NCBI RefSeq assembly: GCF_000495915.1 | Contig: NZ_AOFQ01000057.1 | Span: forward strand, 1-64,000 | DNA: 64,000 nt | Direction: 5' to 3' | Origin: Stutzerimonas chloritidismutans AW-1 | GTDB lineage: Bacteria; Pseudomonadota; Gammaproteobacteria; Pseudomonadales; Pseudomonadaceae | Shown: in pieces, positions 9,444 to 18,450 of the stretch | Numbering within the stretch: position 1 is the stretch's first letter | Layout of the letters: each line of letters begins with the position of its first letter | Made by a program: the position numbers and the translations under genes | The notes under the pieces: generated by a model | Told to the model about the DNA's origin: nothing | Seen by the model: the letters and a program-made list of their open reading frames with translations, nothing else | Databases searched by the model: none

Positions 9444-10505
9444 ATGATTCTGGTAACAGGAGGGGCCGGCTACATCGGCTCACACGCGGTGCTCGAACTG
9501 CTGCAGGCCGGGCATGAAGTGCTGGTGCTGGACAATCTGTGCAACAGCTCGCAGGCCGCTCTGGACCGCGTCGAGCACCTGGCCGGCCGCCCACTGCACT
9601 TCGTCAAGGGCGACGTGCGCAACCGCTCGTTGCTCAAAGCGCTGTTCGCCGCCTATCCGATCACCGCAGTCATGCACTTCGCCGGGCTCAAGGCGGTTGG
9701 CGAAAGCGTGCGCGAGCCGCTGCGCTACTACGAAACCAACGTCGGCGGCAGCATCGCGCTGTGCCAGGCGATGGCCGAAGCCGGCGTGTTCAGGCTGGTG
9801 TTCAGCTCCTCGGCGACGGTCTACGGTGAATCACCGGTGATGCCAATCACCGAGGACCGCCCCACCGGCGTGCCGACCAACCCCTACGGCCAGTCCAAGC
9901 TGATGGCCGAGAACGTGCTCAAGGGCCTGGCCGACTCCGATCCGCGCTGGTCGATCGGCCTGCTGCGCTACTTCAACCCCATCGGCGCCCACGAGTCAGG
10001 GCTGATCGGCGAAGACCCCAACGGCGTACCGAACAACCTGCTGCCCTACATGCTGCAGGTAGCAGTCGGTCGCCGGAAGCAGCTGAGCGTGTACGGCAAC
10101 GACTACCCGACACCCGATGGCACCGGTGTGCGCGACTACATTCACGTGGTCGATCTGGCCAAGGGGCACCTGAAAGCGCTGGAGCGACTGCAGCTGATTC
10201 ATGGTGTTTCCACGTGGAACCTCGGCACCGGCAAGGGCCACTCGGTACGCGAGATGATCACCGCCTTCGAGGAAGTCACCGGGCGCTCCCTGCCCCACGT
10301 GATCAAGCCGCGCCGCAGTGGCGACATCGCCCAATGCTGGTCGGACCCTACCAAGGCCGAACTGGAACTCGGCTGGCGTGCCGAGAAAGACCTGACCACC
10401 ATGCTCGCCGATGCCTGGCGCTGGCAGAGCCGCAATCCGCGCGGTTACGCCGAGGAAAAAGTCGCCGCCGCAGAGGTCGCTTCGCAGACCGCCCTGGCCA
10501 GCTGA
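9444..10505 (+). CDS. galE: UDP-glucose 4-epimerase
   Basis: A 353-residue extended short-chain dehydrogenase. The NAD-binding start is ILVTGGAGYIGSHAVLELL, the catalytic serine/threonine lie in FSSSATVYGE, and the YxxxK pair is in NPYGQSK. RYFNPIGAHESGLIGEDPNG and the YGNDYPTPDGTGVRDYIHVVDLA segment are classic GalE. It interconverts UDP-glucose and UDP-galactose in the cytoplasm. The ATG at 9444 is fixed by a GGAGGT site 6 bases upstream. It is divergent from the glf operon and would provide its UDP-galactose. A strong hairpin follows the stop. Confidence 0.95.
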   Translation: MILVTGGAGYIGSHAVLELLQAGHEVLVLDNLCNSSQAALDRVEHLAGRPLHFVKGDVRNRSLLKALFAAYPITAVMHFAGLKAVGESVREPLRYYETNVGGSIALCQAMAEAGVFRLVFSSSATVYGESPVMPITEDRPTGVPTNPYGQSKLMAENVLKGLADSDPRWSIGLLRYFNPIGAHESGLIGEDPNGVPNNLLPYMLQVAVGRRKQLSVYGNDYPTPDGTGVRDYIHVVDLAKGHLKALERLQLIHGVSTWNLGTGKGHSVREMITAFEEVTGRSLPHVIKPRRSGDIAQCWSDPTKAELELGWRAEKDLTTMLADAWRWQSRNPRGYAEEKVAAAEVASQTALAS

Positions 10506-10510
10506 GCGCC

Positions 10511-10539
10511 GGTCGTGCGGCGAATCGCGCCGCACGACC
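10511..10539 (+). terminator. hairpin after galE (terminator-like)
   Basis: A perfect 12-bp stem (10511-10522 and 10528-10539, arms starting GGTCGTGCGGCG) with the 5-base loop AATCG begins 5 bp after the galE stop. There is no following T run, so it may act as a rho-dependent or RNA-stabilising hairpin instead of a classical intrinsic terminator. Confidence 0.55.
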
Positions 10540-10565
10540 TAGTCGCCCGGACGGCGAAGTCCGCC

Positions 10566-11066
10566 CTATTGCCGGTCGATCTGGTGACCAACGCCGGACA
10601 AGGACATCGCCGGCTCATCCCCGCTCCACTGCAAGCGGTTGTCGATGCCAGCCACAGTGACCTGCGCCGGGCCGTCGAACACCAGTTCCAGCTCGTGATC
10701 AGCGCCTAATACCTCAACGATTGCCGTCTGGCCTCGGCCAAGGATGGTGGAGCGGATCTGGTTCTTGTTGGTGTCCACGGTCAGACGGTCGACGGACTTC
10801 GCCGTTACGCTGTTTCCGATGCCGGACACTTCCAGCGCAGACGCCTTTTCCAGGCTGATCTCATGGTCTGTCCCGTAGACCTGCACCACGCCACAGTCCC
10901 CGGTGAGGCTGATCTTGTTGGCATTACCGGAGATGTTCACGTCCTTGCCAAGGCAGGGCACATCCCGTGACAGCTCGATGCCATCCAGTTCGATCGGTTG
11001 AGCATGGGCAGCCGCCGTCAACAGCAGGCCGGCCGCGAGCATCGCAGCAGAAGCGCAAGCATTCAT
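10566..11066 (-). CDS. DUF3060 exported protein
   Basis: A 166-residue protein with a signal peptide (hydrophobic stretch, likely cleavage after AHA near residue 22). The mature part is a repetitive beta structure with short motifs such as NKISLTGDCG, DHEISLEKA, GNSVTAKSV and NQIRSTILG spaced by about 20 residues. This matches DUF3060, predicted to form a small beta-helix or beta-solenoid in the periplasm or on the surface. Its function is unknown. It is transcribed leftward and converges on galE. Confidence 0.8.
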   Translation of the reverse strand: MNACASAAMLAAGLLLTAAAHAQPIELDGIELSRDVPCLGKDVNISGNANKISLTGDCGVVQVYGTDHEISLEKASALEVSGIGNSVTAKSVDRLTVDTNKNQIRSTILGRGQTAIVEVLGADHELELVFDGPAQVTVAGIDNRLQWSGDEPAMSLSGVGHQIDRQ

Positions 11067-11371
11067 TCGCTAAGTCCTTTCGAGGCAGAAGAAGGCATCG
11101 GAGAAAACCGCTGCGATCATTGATCGCTCCGCTGCCGTGGGGCGTAGGACTCGATGGCGACGACCGAGTTCAAGCCGCCAAGGACGCGCGTGGTCACGGC
11201 GAGTTGCGTCATGCAGCACGCGCAAGTAACCACCCGCTGTTCGCGCCCGAAGCGATCTGCGCTTTCCAATCGCCGCATTCATGCCACCGAACGAACCGCG
11301 TCCAAGCGATCTCCGCTCTGTGGGAGCGATCTCGATCATGAATAGCCACGCCGATGCTTCCGCCTGGCTCT
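11067..11371. other. intergenic region upstream of the DUF3060 gene
   Basis: About 300 bp between trpI (stop at 11372) and the DUF3060 gene, both leftward, so it should hold the DUF3060 promoter and the trpI transcript end. An imperfect inverted repeat (AGCCACGC ... GCCTGGCT, about 11343-11372) runs into the trpI stop and could end transcription. I see no coding frame that I would defend. Confidence 0.4.
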
Positions 11372-12274
11372 TTATCCGGGCTTCTGCGCACCGCGCAGCT
11401 CGTCTCGCAGCCACTCCGCCAGGCGTTCGGCACGCCGATCCAGCCGCCGTGCCGGCACCCAGAGCGCCAGGCGGGCGCTGGTTTCGACGAAATCCCAGGG
11501 CGCGAGCAGCCGCCCCGATTTCAGATCGTCGGCGACCAGCTGCTGCGGTGCGATGGCCACGCCCAGCCCGGCCAGTGCCGCTTCCAGGAGGAAGTACAGG
11601 TGCTCGAAGCTCTGCCCGAGGCGCAGCTGCGTGGGGTCCAGTTGCTGCCGGCGCGCCCAGCTCGGCCAGGCCTGCGGGCGCGAGGCGGTATGCAACAGCG
11701 CTTCGTCGAGCAACGCCGCGGGCGGTGCGCTGCGCAGTTCGGCACAGCGCGGATGGTAGGGGCTGAGCACCGGGCCGATGCGCTCGACGGCCAACTCGAA
11801 CACCTGCATGTCCGCTGGCCACGGCGGCTCGGCGTACCACAGCGTGGCATCCAGCCCCGGTTTGCGTGGATCCAGCTCGCCCTCGCTGGCGGACAGCTGC
11901 AGACGCAGCTCGGGCAGGTCGCGATTGAGCCGATCCAACCGCGGGATGAACCAGCGCGCCAGCAGGCTGCCGGGACAACCGAGGACGAACGGCGCCTCGG
12001 CCGTCTGCCGCTGCAGCTCGGCACAGGTGCTGCGCAGGCGCTCGAAGGCCTCGCTGGCGGCATCGCGCAGGCGCACCCCGGCATCGGTGAGTTTTACGCC
12101 ACGACCTTCCTTGATGAAAAGGCCTATGCCCAGCTGCTCCTCGAGCTGCTTGACCTGCCGACTGACGGCCCCGTGGGTGACATGCAGCTCGCGCGCCGCT
12201 TCGCTGACACTACCCAGGCGGGCGGCCGATTCGAAGGCACGCAGGGCATTGAGAGCGGGAAGATCCTGAGCCAT
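11372..12274 (-). CDS. trpI: TrpI, LysR-type activator of trpBA
   Basis: A 300-residue LysR-family regulator. The N-terminal helix-turn-helix is [42 protein letters not shown], followed by the effector-binding domain (residues about 90-290). Position decides the identity: it is divergent from trpB with 182 bp between, exactly as trpI-trpBA is arranged in pseudomonads, where TrpI activates trpBA in response to indoleglycerol phosphate. The C-terminus is slightly extended. The start ATG at 12274 begins [15 protein letters not shown], as in relatives. Confidence 0.9.
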   Translation of the reverse strand: MAQDLPALNALRAFESAARLGSVSEAARELHVTHGAVSRQVKQLEEQLGIGLFIKEGRGVKLTDAGVRLRDAASEAFERLRSTCAELQRQTAEAPFVLGCPGSLLARWFIPRLDRLNRDLPELRLQLSASEGELDPRKPGLDATLWYAEPPWPADMQVFELAVERIGPVLSPYHPRCAELRSAPPAALLDEALLHTASRPQAWPSWARRQQLDPTQLRLGQSFEHLYFLLEAALAGLGVAIAPQQLVADDLKSGRLLAPWDFVETSARLALWVPARRLDRRAERLAEWLRDELRGAQKPG

Positions 12275-12456
12275 AAGTGTGAGTTTTCCTGACAGGTCGT
12301 GGCGATCTTATCGCTTTTAACCCGGCGCCCATAGCCGTACCCTGAGGCCATCGCATCATCCGTCGCCTGTGGCAGCGGTCTTGACCGCGAATGCGCCGAA
12401 ACGCGTTCAGGACAAGTACCCGAGCACCGGCCCGGCAACCGTTACAGGAGCCTCAC
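12275..12456. promoter_or_regulatory. trpI-trpBA divergent control region
   Basis: This 182-bp region between the divergent trpI and trpB starts must contain both promoters and, by analogy with Pseudomonas, two TrpI-binding sites where indoleglycerol phosphate-bound TrpI activates trpBA. A TGTGAG motif lies next to the trpI start (about 12279-12284), but I cannot define the operators by eye. The trpB ribosome site CAGGAG is at 12445-12450. Confidence 0.6.
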
Positions 12457-13668
12457 ATGACGTCATACCGCAGCGGTCCCGACGACCGCGGCCTGTTCGG
12501 CCGCTTCGGCGGCCAGTTCGTCGCCGAAACCCTGATGCCGCTGATCAACCAGCTGGCCGCCGAGTACGAGAAGGCCAAGAGCGATCCGGCCTTCCTCGAG
12601 GAGCTGGCCTATTTCCAGCGTGACTACATTGGCCGCGCCAGCCCGCTGTACTTCGCCGAGCGCCTGACCGAGCAGTTCGGCGGCGCGAAGATCTACCTCA
12701 AGCGCGAAGACCTGAACCACACCGGCGCGCACAAGATCAACAACTGCATCGGCCAGATCCTGCTGGCCAAGCGCATGGGCAAGCAGCGCATCATCGCCGA
12801 GACCGGCGCCGGCATGCACGGCGTGGCCACCGCCACCGTGGCCGCGCGTTTCGGCATGCAGTGCGTGGTCTACATGGGCACCACCGACATCGAGCGCCAG
12901 CAGGCCAACGTCTTCCGCATGAAGCTCCTGGGCGCCGAGGTGATCCCGGTCACCGCCGGCACCGGCACGCTGAAGGACGCGATGAACGAAGCCCTGCGCG
13001 ACTGGGTGACCAACGTCCACAACACCTTCTACCTGATTGGCACCGCCGCCGGCCCGCACCCCTACCCGGCGATGGTGCGCGACTTCCAGTCGGTGATCGG
13101 CAACGAAGTACGCGAGCAGATCATGCAGAAGGAAGGCCGCCTGCCCGACTCGCTGGTCGCCTGCATCGGCGGCGGCTCCAACGCCATCGGCCTGTTCCAC
13201 CCGTTCCTCGATGACGAGTCCGTGCAGATCGTCGGCGTCGAAGCGGCCGGTCACGGCATCGACACCGGCAAGCACGCCGCCAGCATGGCCGGCGGTGCGC
13301 CGGGCGTGCTGCACGGCAACCGCACCTTCCTCTTGCAGGACGCCGACGGCCAGATCACCGACGCACACTCCATCTCCGCCGGCCTCGACTACCCCGGCGT
13401 CGGCCCTGAGCACGCCTGGTTGCACGAGATCAAGCGCGTCGAATACGTGCCTTGCACCGACGACGAAGCGTTGAAAGCTTTCCACCAGTGCTGCCGCCTG
13501 GAAGGCATCATCCCGGCGCTGGAATCGGCCCACGCCCTGGCCGAAGCCTTCAAGCGCGCGGCGAAGCTGCCCAAGGAGCACCTGATGGTGGTCAACCTCT
13601 CCGGCCGCGGCGACAAGGACATGCAAACCGTCATGCATCACTACGACGAACAGGAAGAACATATATGA
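12457..13668 (+). CDS. trpB: tryptophan synthase beta chain
   Basis: A 403-residue PLP enzyme that joins indole and serine to make tryptophan in the last step of the pathway. The start is [37 protein letters not shown] contains the PLP lysine (in HK), [13 protein letters not shown] holds the catalytic glutamate region, and [10 protein letters not shown] binds the PLP phosphate. Length is standard. ATG 12457 is chosen because CAGGAG precedes it by 6 bases; a longer frame upstream is not conserved in TrpB. It overlaps trpA by ATGA. Confidence 0.97.
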   Translation: MTSYRSGPDDRGLFGRFGGQFVAETLMPLINQLAAEYEKAKSDPAFLEELAYFQRDYIGRASPLYFAERLTEQFGGAKIYLKREDLNHTGAHKINNCIGQILLAKRMGKQRIIAETGAGMHGVATATVAARFGMQCVVYMGTTDIERQQANVFRMKLLGAEVIPVTAGTGTLKDAMNEALRDWVTNVHNTFYLIGTAAGPHPYPAMVRDFQSVIGNEVREQIMQKEGRLPDSLVACIGGGSNAIGLFHPFLDDESVQIVGVEAAGHGIDTGKHAASMAGGAPGVLHGNRTFLLQDADGQITDAHSISAGLDYPGVGPEHAWLHEIKRVEYVPCTDDEALKAFHQCCRLEGIIPALESAHALAEAFKRAAKLPKEHLMVVNLSGRGDKDMQTVMHHYDEQEEHI

Positions 13669-14486
13669 GCTCGGTGAACTCCCGTCTGCAGTCGCGCTTC
13701 GCACAGCTGAAGCAGGAAAACCGCGCCGCGCTGGTGACCTTCGTGACCGCCGGTGACCCGGACTACGCCACCTCGCTCGCCATCCTCAAGGGCCTGCCGG
13801 ACGCCGGTGCCGACGTCATCGAGCTGGGCATGCCGTTCACCGACCCGATGGCCGACGGCCCGGCGATCCAGCTGGCCAACATCCGCGCCCTGGCGGCCAA
13901 GCAGAATCTACCGAAGACGCTGCAGATGGTCCGTGAATTCCGCGAGACCAACAGCAGCACCCCGCTGGTATTGATGGGCTACTACAACCCGATCTTCGCC
14001 TATGGCGTCGAGCGCTTCGTCAGCGATGCGAAAGAAGCCGGTGTCGACGGCCTGATCGTCGTCGACCTGCCGCCGGAGCATAACGACGAACTCTGCGACC
14101 CGGCCCAGAGCGCCGGCATCGACTTCATCCGCCTGACCACCCCGACCACCGACGACCAGCGCCTGCCGGTCGTGCTCAACGGCAGCTCGGGCTTCGTCTA
14201 CTACGTCTCGGTGGCCGGCGTGACCGGTGCAGGTTCCGCCACCCTGGAACACGTCGAAGAAGCGGTAGCGCGCCTCAAGCGCCACACCGACCTGCCGGTG
14301 TGCGTCGGCTTCGGCATCCGCACCCCGGAACAGGCCGCCGCCATCGCACGGCTGACCGAAGGCGTGGTGGTGGGCTCGGCGCTGATCGACCAGATCGCCG
14401 GGGCCAAAGGCCCGGAAGACGCGGTGGAAGGTGTGCTCGGCCTGTGCCGCCAGATCAGCGCCGGAGTACGCGGCGCCCGCGGCTGA
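13665..14486 (+). CDS. trpA: tryptophan synthase alpha chain
   Basis: A 273-residue TIM-barrel enzyme that cleaves indole-3-glycerol phosphate and passes indole to TrpB. Typical segments are [16 protein letters not shown], the catalytic [17 protein letters not shown] (glutamate and aspartate), [16 protein letters not shown], and [15 protein letters not shown] for phosphate binding. The ATG overlaps the trpB stop (ATGA), so synthesis of the two chains is coupled. A strong terminator follows. Confidence 0.97.
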   Translation: MSSVNSRLQSRFAQLKQENRAALVTFVTAGDPDYATSLAILKGLPDAGADVIELGMPFTDPMADGPAIQLANIRALAAKQNLPKTLQMVREFRETNSSTPLVLMGYYNPIFAYGVERFVSDAKEAGVDGLIVVDLPPEHNDELCDPAQSAGIDFIRLTTPTTDDQRLPVVLNGSSGFVYYVSVAGVTGAGSATLEHVEEAVARLKRHTDLPVCVGFGIRTPEQAAAIARLTEGVVVGSALIDQIAGAKGPEDAVEGVLGLCRQISAGVRGARG

Positions 14487-14505
14487 GGCTTTTGTGCCGT
14501 AACCG

Positions 14506-14543
14506 AAAAGCCGCTGCTCCCGTGAGAGCGCAGCGGCTTTTTC
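14506..14543 (+). terminator. intrinsic terminator of trpBA
   Basis: An 11-bp perfect stem, AAAAGCCGCTG (14506-14516) and CAGCGGCTTTT (14531-14541), with a 14-base loop and a T-rich 3' side (TTTTT at 14538-14542). It starts 20 bp after the trpA stop. This is a classical rho-independent terminator. Confidence 0.9.
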
Positions 14544-14669
14544 GTTCGTGTAAGGGCGTTCGTTGCCTCAGGAACGGCCTATCCGGTGGGCTTCAAGCCA
14601 CCACGGCGCCGTATCTATCACCACTGCTTTTCTGCAAGACCACTCACTCATTGCCTACAGGCGTCAGAC

Positions 14670-14999
14670 ATGGACATCAACGACCTCCCCTTCGGCACTA
14701 CCGACTGGGCCACCATCGAACCCACCGTACACCCCGGCGACACCGGGAGTGCTTACTGGCGCCCCCGCCAGTTCGGCCCCATCCGCGTGCGCATGGTCGA
14801 GTACACCCCGGGTTATCTGGCCGACCACTGGTGCAGCAAGGGCCATATCCTGCTGTGCCTGGAAGGCGAACTGCACACCGAGCTTCCTGATGGGCGCCGC
14901 TTCATCCTTACGCCGGGCATGAGCTACCAGGTCGCCGACGGCGCCGAGCCGCATCGTTCATCTACCGAAGTGGGGGCAAAGCTGTTCGTGGTGGATTGA
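14670..14999 (+). CDS. small cupin-fold protein (DHCW-motif type)
   Basis: A 109-residue single-domain cupin. The core has VRMVEYTPGYLADHWCSKGHILLCLEGELHTEL, followed by GRRFILTPGMSYQVADGAEPHRS, which corresponds to the two cupin motifs with histidines likely to bind a metal. The DHWC tetrad with a nearby GH resembles the small family annotated as DHCW-motif cupins. Its function is unknown. I chose ATG 14670 since the domain begins soon after; a frame open from 14586 adds an unlikely leader. It is monocistronic. Confidence 0.75.
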   Translation: MDINDLPFGTTDWATIEPTVHPGDTGSAYWRPRQFGPIRVRMVEYTPGYLADHWCSKGHILLCLEGELHTELPDGRRFILTPGMSYQVADGAEPHRSSTEVGAKLFVVD

Positions 15000-15111
15000 T
15001 TGCGTCGCCTCTGCGACCTGAGGCGCATGGCGCGGGATCAGCGCCTGCGATGCAAATGCGCGGCTATCACCACGCTGCCATCGGCAGCGGAGGCGCCCCA
15101 TCGCTCAGCCA

Positions 15112-15297
15112 TCACTTCTTTTTCTTCTTTTTCAGCGCTTTCAACCGCTGCGCCGCGCGCTCTACCGTGGCCTTTTTGTCCGGGCGCTTCATGCGTTTCC
15201 ATTTGCGGATCTCGTCCTTGGTGCGGCCGCAGCTGGTACACAGCTCGTCCGTGAGCTTGCAGACGGAAATGCACGGATTCTCGACGTCCTTGCCCAC
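15112..15297 (-). CDS. DUF1289 protein (small cysteine-rich)
   Basis: A 61-residue protein with a GTG start at 15297. It has the DUF1289 pattern NPCISVCKLTDELCTSCGRTKDEIRKW, with four cysteines that probably bind a metal, and ends in a run of lysines. Such proteins are widespread in proteobacteria and poorly characterised. It begins 2 bp after the stop of the upstream 123-residue gene, so the two are co-transcribed. Confidence 0.85.
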   Translation of the reverse strand: MGKDVENPCISVCKLTDELCTSCGRTKDEIRKWKRMKRPDKKATVERAAQRLKALKKKKKK

Positions 15298-15299
15298 GG

Positions 15300-15671
15300 T
15301 CAGTGCCGTGTCGTGGCGTTGCGGGCCAGGCGACGTTGCCAGTCACCGCCATCGTCGCGCTTGCAGGCTTCCTCGCTGTCGAAGCGCACCGGTGCAATCA
15401 GGGCATCCATTTCCACACCCGCCTCAGCGAGCGTCGCTCGAGTAAGCGCCTGCATGCGTGCGCCCTGTCCTTGGCCAATCGCCAGAGCCCTCTGCACCTC
15501 CGTGACGAATACCCAGGTGACCTGCAGGCTCTCGGGAAAGCGCGCGTAATCGACCTCATGGGTGAGCCAGCTGAACCCTACGATCTCCGCCTTGCCCGCC
15601 TCGCAGGCCTGGCTCAGGCAACTGGCAAGTTGCCGTTCCATACGGGTCTGATCGCGTTTGCTGAGAAGCAT
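15300..15671 (-). CDS. conserved hypothetical protein
   Basis: A 123-residue protein starting MLLSKRDQTRMERQLASCLSQ. It has an alpha/beta pattern with the segments EIVGFSWLTHEVDYARFPESLQVTWVF and RFDSEEACKRDDGG. I do not recognise a domain; I believe similar proteins occur in pseudomonads. No signal or membrane segment is seen, so it is probably cytoplasmic. It is immediately upstream of the DUF1289 gene and likely in one transcript with it. Confidence 0.7.
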   Translation of the reverse strand: MLLSKRDQTRMERQLASCLSQACEAGKAEIVGFSWLTHEVDYARFPESLQVTWVFVTEVQRALAIGQGQGARMQALTRATLAEAGVEMDALIAPVRFDSEEACKRDDGGDWQRRLARNATTRH

Positions 15672-15874
15672 CGTGAAGTCCTGTTACGGTTTGGCCCCGA
15701 GCCGAAGGGACAGTAAGCAGGAGTCTAACGCGACCCCTGCACGCCGGACCGTCAGCACCGCTTGTTGTCAGTACCACTGATCGATTACTGACTATGGTTG
15801 CCACGCTCGCGGCAATCTCACACAACGAGGCTCTAGCGTGTGCTGTAGGCATTCGCGAAGGAAGACCCTGGCCG

Positions 15875-17116
15875 CTACAGCTTGCGGTAGCGGCGGCACT
15901 GCTGAACCACGTATTTGCGCACATGCTGCACCTTCGCCCAACCCGCCTCATCCATGCCAACCGTCTGCAGTTCAGCTTGCAACTCGGCGCTATTGGCAGC
16001 TGGCTCGAGCAGATCCAGCATTTGCCGCAGCTCCCGCAGTACGAACGGCGGCGCGAGGCCCATGTGGCGCGCCAGCTCTTCCCAATCGGCTCTGCGCAGC
16101 TGCTGCGGATGGAAGTTACCGCCGACCGCGAAACCAAGACTGGGGCTGTATGGCAGCACCATCGTACATACCAGGTCATAGGCCGGCGCCAATGACCAGC
16201 GCCCCTTGGCGTCTTGTAACAGCGAAATGTTCTTGGCATGGCCATCGCTGTTGCCGGCCAGCACGTTGAATATCTGCCAGCGCAGCAGCTGGCGCACCTG
16301 CAGCGCAGGCATGGCCGTCACCGCGCGCAACAGGTCTGCGCAGGCAGCCAGCGTCGGGCCGCCCTCTTCCTGGTACTTGAGCCGCCGCGGATAGCCAAGC
16401 GCCTGGCACATGTCCTCTTGGTGCACACGCTCGATCTGGTTATCCACTCGCTCACGATCGTAACGAGTCACAGCAAGATAGTGAGCCTTCCCTGCCTGAC
16501 CTGCGTGCGAGTCGGGTACCACAAGCCCAGCCATCCGAGCCAGGCGGTTCATATAGAGCTCGTTGAAAACCAACGCCGGCTTTAGCGAGAACTTGATCAG
16601 ATGCGAAGAAGCGGCGGCGCCGCGCGGGAGGTAGAGCTGGCCGCCTTCGAGGATTACGGGAATCTTGTCCTGGGCGCCGGCAAGCGAAAGCCGTGTCGCC
16701 TTGCCCGGCTGGAACAAGGCGTAGCGCTCCTTACCCTGCGCCCAGCGCGCCAGCTGATTGGGGTCGACCGGCTCCTGGCCAGATTCGATCAACGCATCGG
16801 CCCGCTCCGGGTCAACAATGCGCAACGCACCGGCACAATCACCACCGATGGCGGCCAACAGCGAAAAGTCGTCATCGGCGATCCCAAGCCGGTTCACCAG
16901 CAACTGCCGCGAAGCTTCTTCGGGAAGCAGATTGGCAAACCAGTTGTGTGCCGTGCCGAGCGTTGGCGCAAACATACCGGTTGCAAGCGGCAAGCTATTG
17001 GAGATTGCAAACCGCGCTGCTTCGCTATAACGAAAACCCATGCTGCGGCCATCGTCACCCAGCCAAAGCTCACCGATACGGCAATCACCCCGGTAGACGC
17101 CGAGCAGTCCGCTCAC
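15875..17116 (-). CDS. hipA: HipA-family toxin kinase
   Basis: A 413-residue HipA-type serine/threonine kinase. The P-loop-like RLSLAGAQDK (142-151) carries Ser144, the likely autophosphorylation site. HLIKF holds the ATP lysine 175, GNSDGHAKN (288-296) is the catalytic loop with Asp291, and AYDL (312-315) is the metal-binding motif. All kinase residues appear intact. In Escherichia coli HipA phosphorylates glutamyl-tRNA synthetase and causes persistence; the target here is unknown. The GTG start at 17116 overlaps the hipB stop (GTGA), so toxin synthesis follows antitoxin. Confidence 0.92.
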   Translation of the reverse strand: MSGLLGVYRGDCRIGELWLGDDGRSMGFRYSEAARFAISNSLPLATGMFAPTLGTAHNWFANLLPEEASRQLLVNRLGIADDDFSLLAAIGGDCAGALRIVDPERADALIESGQEPVDPNQLARWAQGKERYALFQPGKATRLSLAGAQDKIPVILEGGQLYLPRGAAASSHLIKFSLKPALVFNELYMNRLARMAGLVVPDSHAGQAGKAHYLAVTRYDRERVDNQIERVHQEDMCQALGYPRRLKYQEEGGPTLAACADLLRAVTAMPALQVRQLLRWQIFNVLAGNSDGHAKNISLLQDAKGRWSLAPAYDLVCTMVLPYSPSLGFAVGGNFHPQQLRRADWEELARHMGLAPPFVLRELRQMLDLLEPAANSAELQAELQTVGMDEAGWAKVQHVRKYVVQQCRRYRKL

Positions 17117-17349
17117 AGGTCGCTCCCGTCACGTCTAGCCGCCAACAGCTCGATGCCAAGCGTATGACACACGTTCAGCACCCGCCCGAACGAACAGCTC
17201 TCGCGGCCATTTTCCAGCTCGCTCAGAAAGCGCACGCTCACGCCGCATAGGCCGGCAGCGTCCACCAGACGCAGCCCCTGACCCTTGCGGGTGCGCTGGA
17301 TCATCTTGCCCAGCTCGGCCATTGATATAAATGCGGTAGGTCCACCCAT
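17113..17349 (-). CDS. hipB: HipB-like antitoxin, helix-turn-helix repressor
   Basis: A 78-residue XRE-type DNA-binding protein. The helix-turn-helix covers LGKMIQRTRKGQGLRLVDAAGLCGVSVRFLSELENGR (residues about 13-49). Such antitoxins bind HipA and repress their own operon. I keep ATG 17349, which has GGAACGGG just upstream; ATG 17322 is possible but lacks a good ribosome site. Palindromic operators lie directly upstream. The base composition of the 5' region is less GC-rich than the surroundings, compatible with transfer. Confidence 0.88.
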   Translation of the reverse strand: MGGPTAFISMAELGKMIQRTRKGQGLRLVDAAGLCGVSVRFLSELENGRESCSFGRVLNVCHTLGIELLAARRDGSDL

Positions 17350-17465
17350 TTTCCCGTTCCGTACAATTTGTCCTTCGGCAACAGCTCACTTCCGCTTTTT
17401 TCCCAATAGGGAAAATACTCTCCACTGCTGGCCAGTGCACTGGATTTTTTACCGATCGGGAAAAA
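17349..17465. promoter_or_regulatory. hipBA operator array
   Basis: Three related palindromes of form TTTTCCC-N4-GGGAAAA lie upstream of hipB. The perfect copy is at 17398-17415 (spacer AATA). A near-perfect copy is at 17446-17465 (spacer GATC, one mismatched pair). A degenerate copy is at 17349-17366, where the left arm TTTTCCC is intact and the right arm matches 4 of 7; it overlaps the hipB start. The centres are 49 bp apart in both intervals. By analogy with HipB autoregulation these are the likely HipB sites. Confidence 0.75.
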
Positions 17466-17607
17466 TATTCCTAGCTCATCTCAAAAACCACCTCGCAGAA
17501 CAAACCATCGCCCATCGATGACCAATATCGACCCGCTTGATTTCGACAGCGCTGGCCGAGGGCGTAGCATGCCCTGCACATCCCCAGAGCCACCGAGGAG
17601 ATTGTTC

Positions 17608-18450
17608 ATGCCTGATACCCCTTACGTCCCGCCGAAGGTCTGGACCCACGACGCGCCCTCGGGCGGCAAGTTCGCCAGTATCAATGCCCCGACCGCCGGT
17701 GCGCGGGAGGAGAAGGTGCTGCCGGTGGGCAAACATCCGCTGCAGCTCTATTCACTGGCGACGCCCAATGGCGTGAAGGTCTCGATCATGCTCGAAGAGC
17801 TGCTCGCCGCCGGCCACAGCGGTGCCGAGTACGACGCCTGGCTGATCAACATCGGTGAGGGCGACCAGTTCGGCAGCGGCTTCGTCGAGATCAATCCGAA
17901 CTCGAAGATCCCCGCGCTGGCCGATCACAGCGTCGCAGGCAAACCGCTGCGGGTGTTCGAATCCGGCTCGATCCTGGTCTACCTGGCGGAGAAGTTCGGC
18001 GCCTTCCTGCCCACGGAAATCCGTGCGCGTACCGAGACGCTGAACTGGCTGTTCTGGCAGATGGGTTCGGCGCCCTTCCTCGGCGGCGGCTTCGGCCATT
18101 TCTATGCCTACGCGCCGGAGAAGTACGAATACCCGATCAACCGCTACGCCATGGAGGTGAAGCGCCAGCTCGACGTGCTCGACCGCCAGCTGGCGGAGAA
18201 CCGCTACGTGGCCGGTGACGACTACAGCATCGCCGACATGGCGATCTGGCCCTGGTACGGCGTGCTGGCGCGGGGCGAGCTGTACGACGCCGGCGAATTC
18301 CTTTCCGTGCAGGACTACAAGCACGTCCAGCGCTGGGCCGCGGAGGTCGCCGAGCGCCCGGCCGTGATCCGCGGGCGCAAGGTCAATCGCACCTGGGGCG
18401 ACGAATCCGAGCAGGCCCCCGAGCGCCACAGCGCTGCCGACCTGGACTGA
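17608..18450 (+). CDS. yghU: glutathione-dependent disulfide-bond oxidoreductase (YghU-like GST)
   Basis: A 280-residue glutathione S-transferase family member of the Nu class. After an N-terminal extension typical of YghU comes the thioredoxin-like domain with LYSLATPNGVKVSIMLEELL and INPNSKIPAL, then ESGSILVYLAEKF, then a helical C-terminal domain with NRYVAGDDYSIADMAIWPWYG. YghU binds glutathione and reduces disulfides and organic hydroperoxides. ATG 17608 follows GAGGAG at 17595-17600. It is monocistronic and cytoplasmic. Confidence 0.9.
   Translation: MPDTPYVPPKVWTHDAPSGGKFASINAPTAGAREEKVLPVGKHPLQLYSLATPNGVKVSIMLEELLAAGHSGAEYDAWLINIGEGDQFGSGFVEINPNSKIPALADHSVAGKPLRVFESGSILVYLAEKFGAFLPTEIRARTETLNWLFWQMGSAPFLGGGFGHFYAYAPEKYEYPINRYAMEVKRQLDVLDRQLAENRYVAGDDYSIADMAIWPWYGVLARGELYDAGEFLSVQDYKHVQRWAAEVAERPAVIRGRKVNRTWGDESEQAPERHSAADLD

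Noticed and set aside
11343..11372. An imperfect hairpin as a definite trpI terminator
   Set aside because: The stem has mismatches, overlaps the stop codon and lacks a T run on the minus strand, so it is mentioned only in the intergenic entry.
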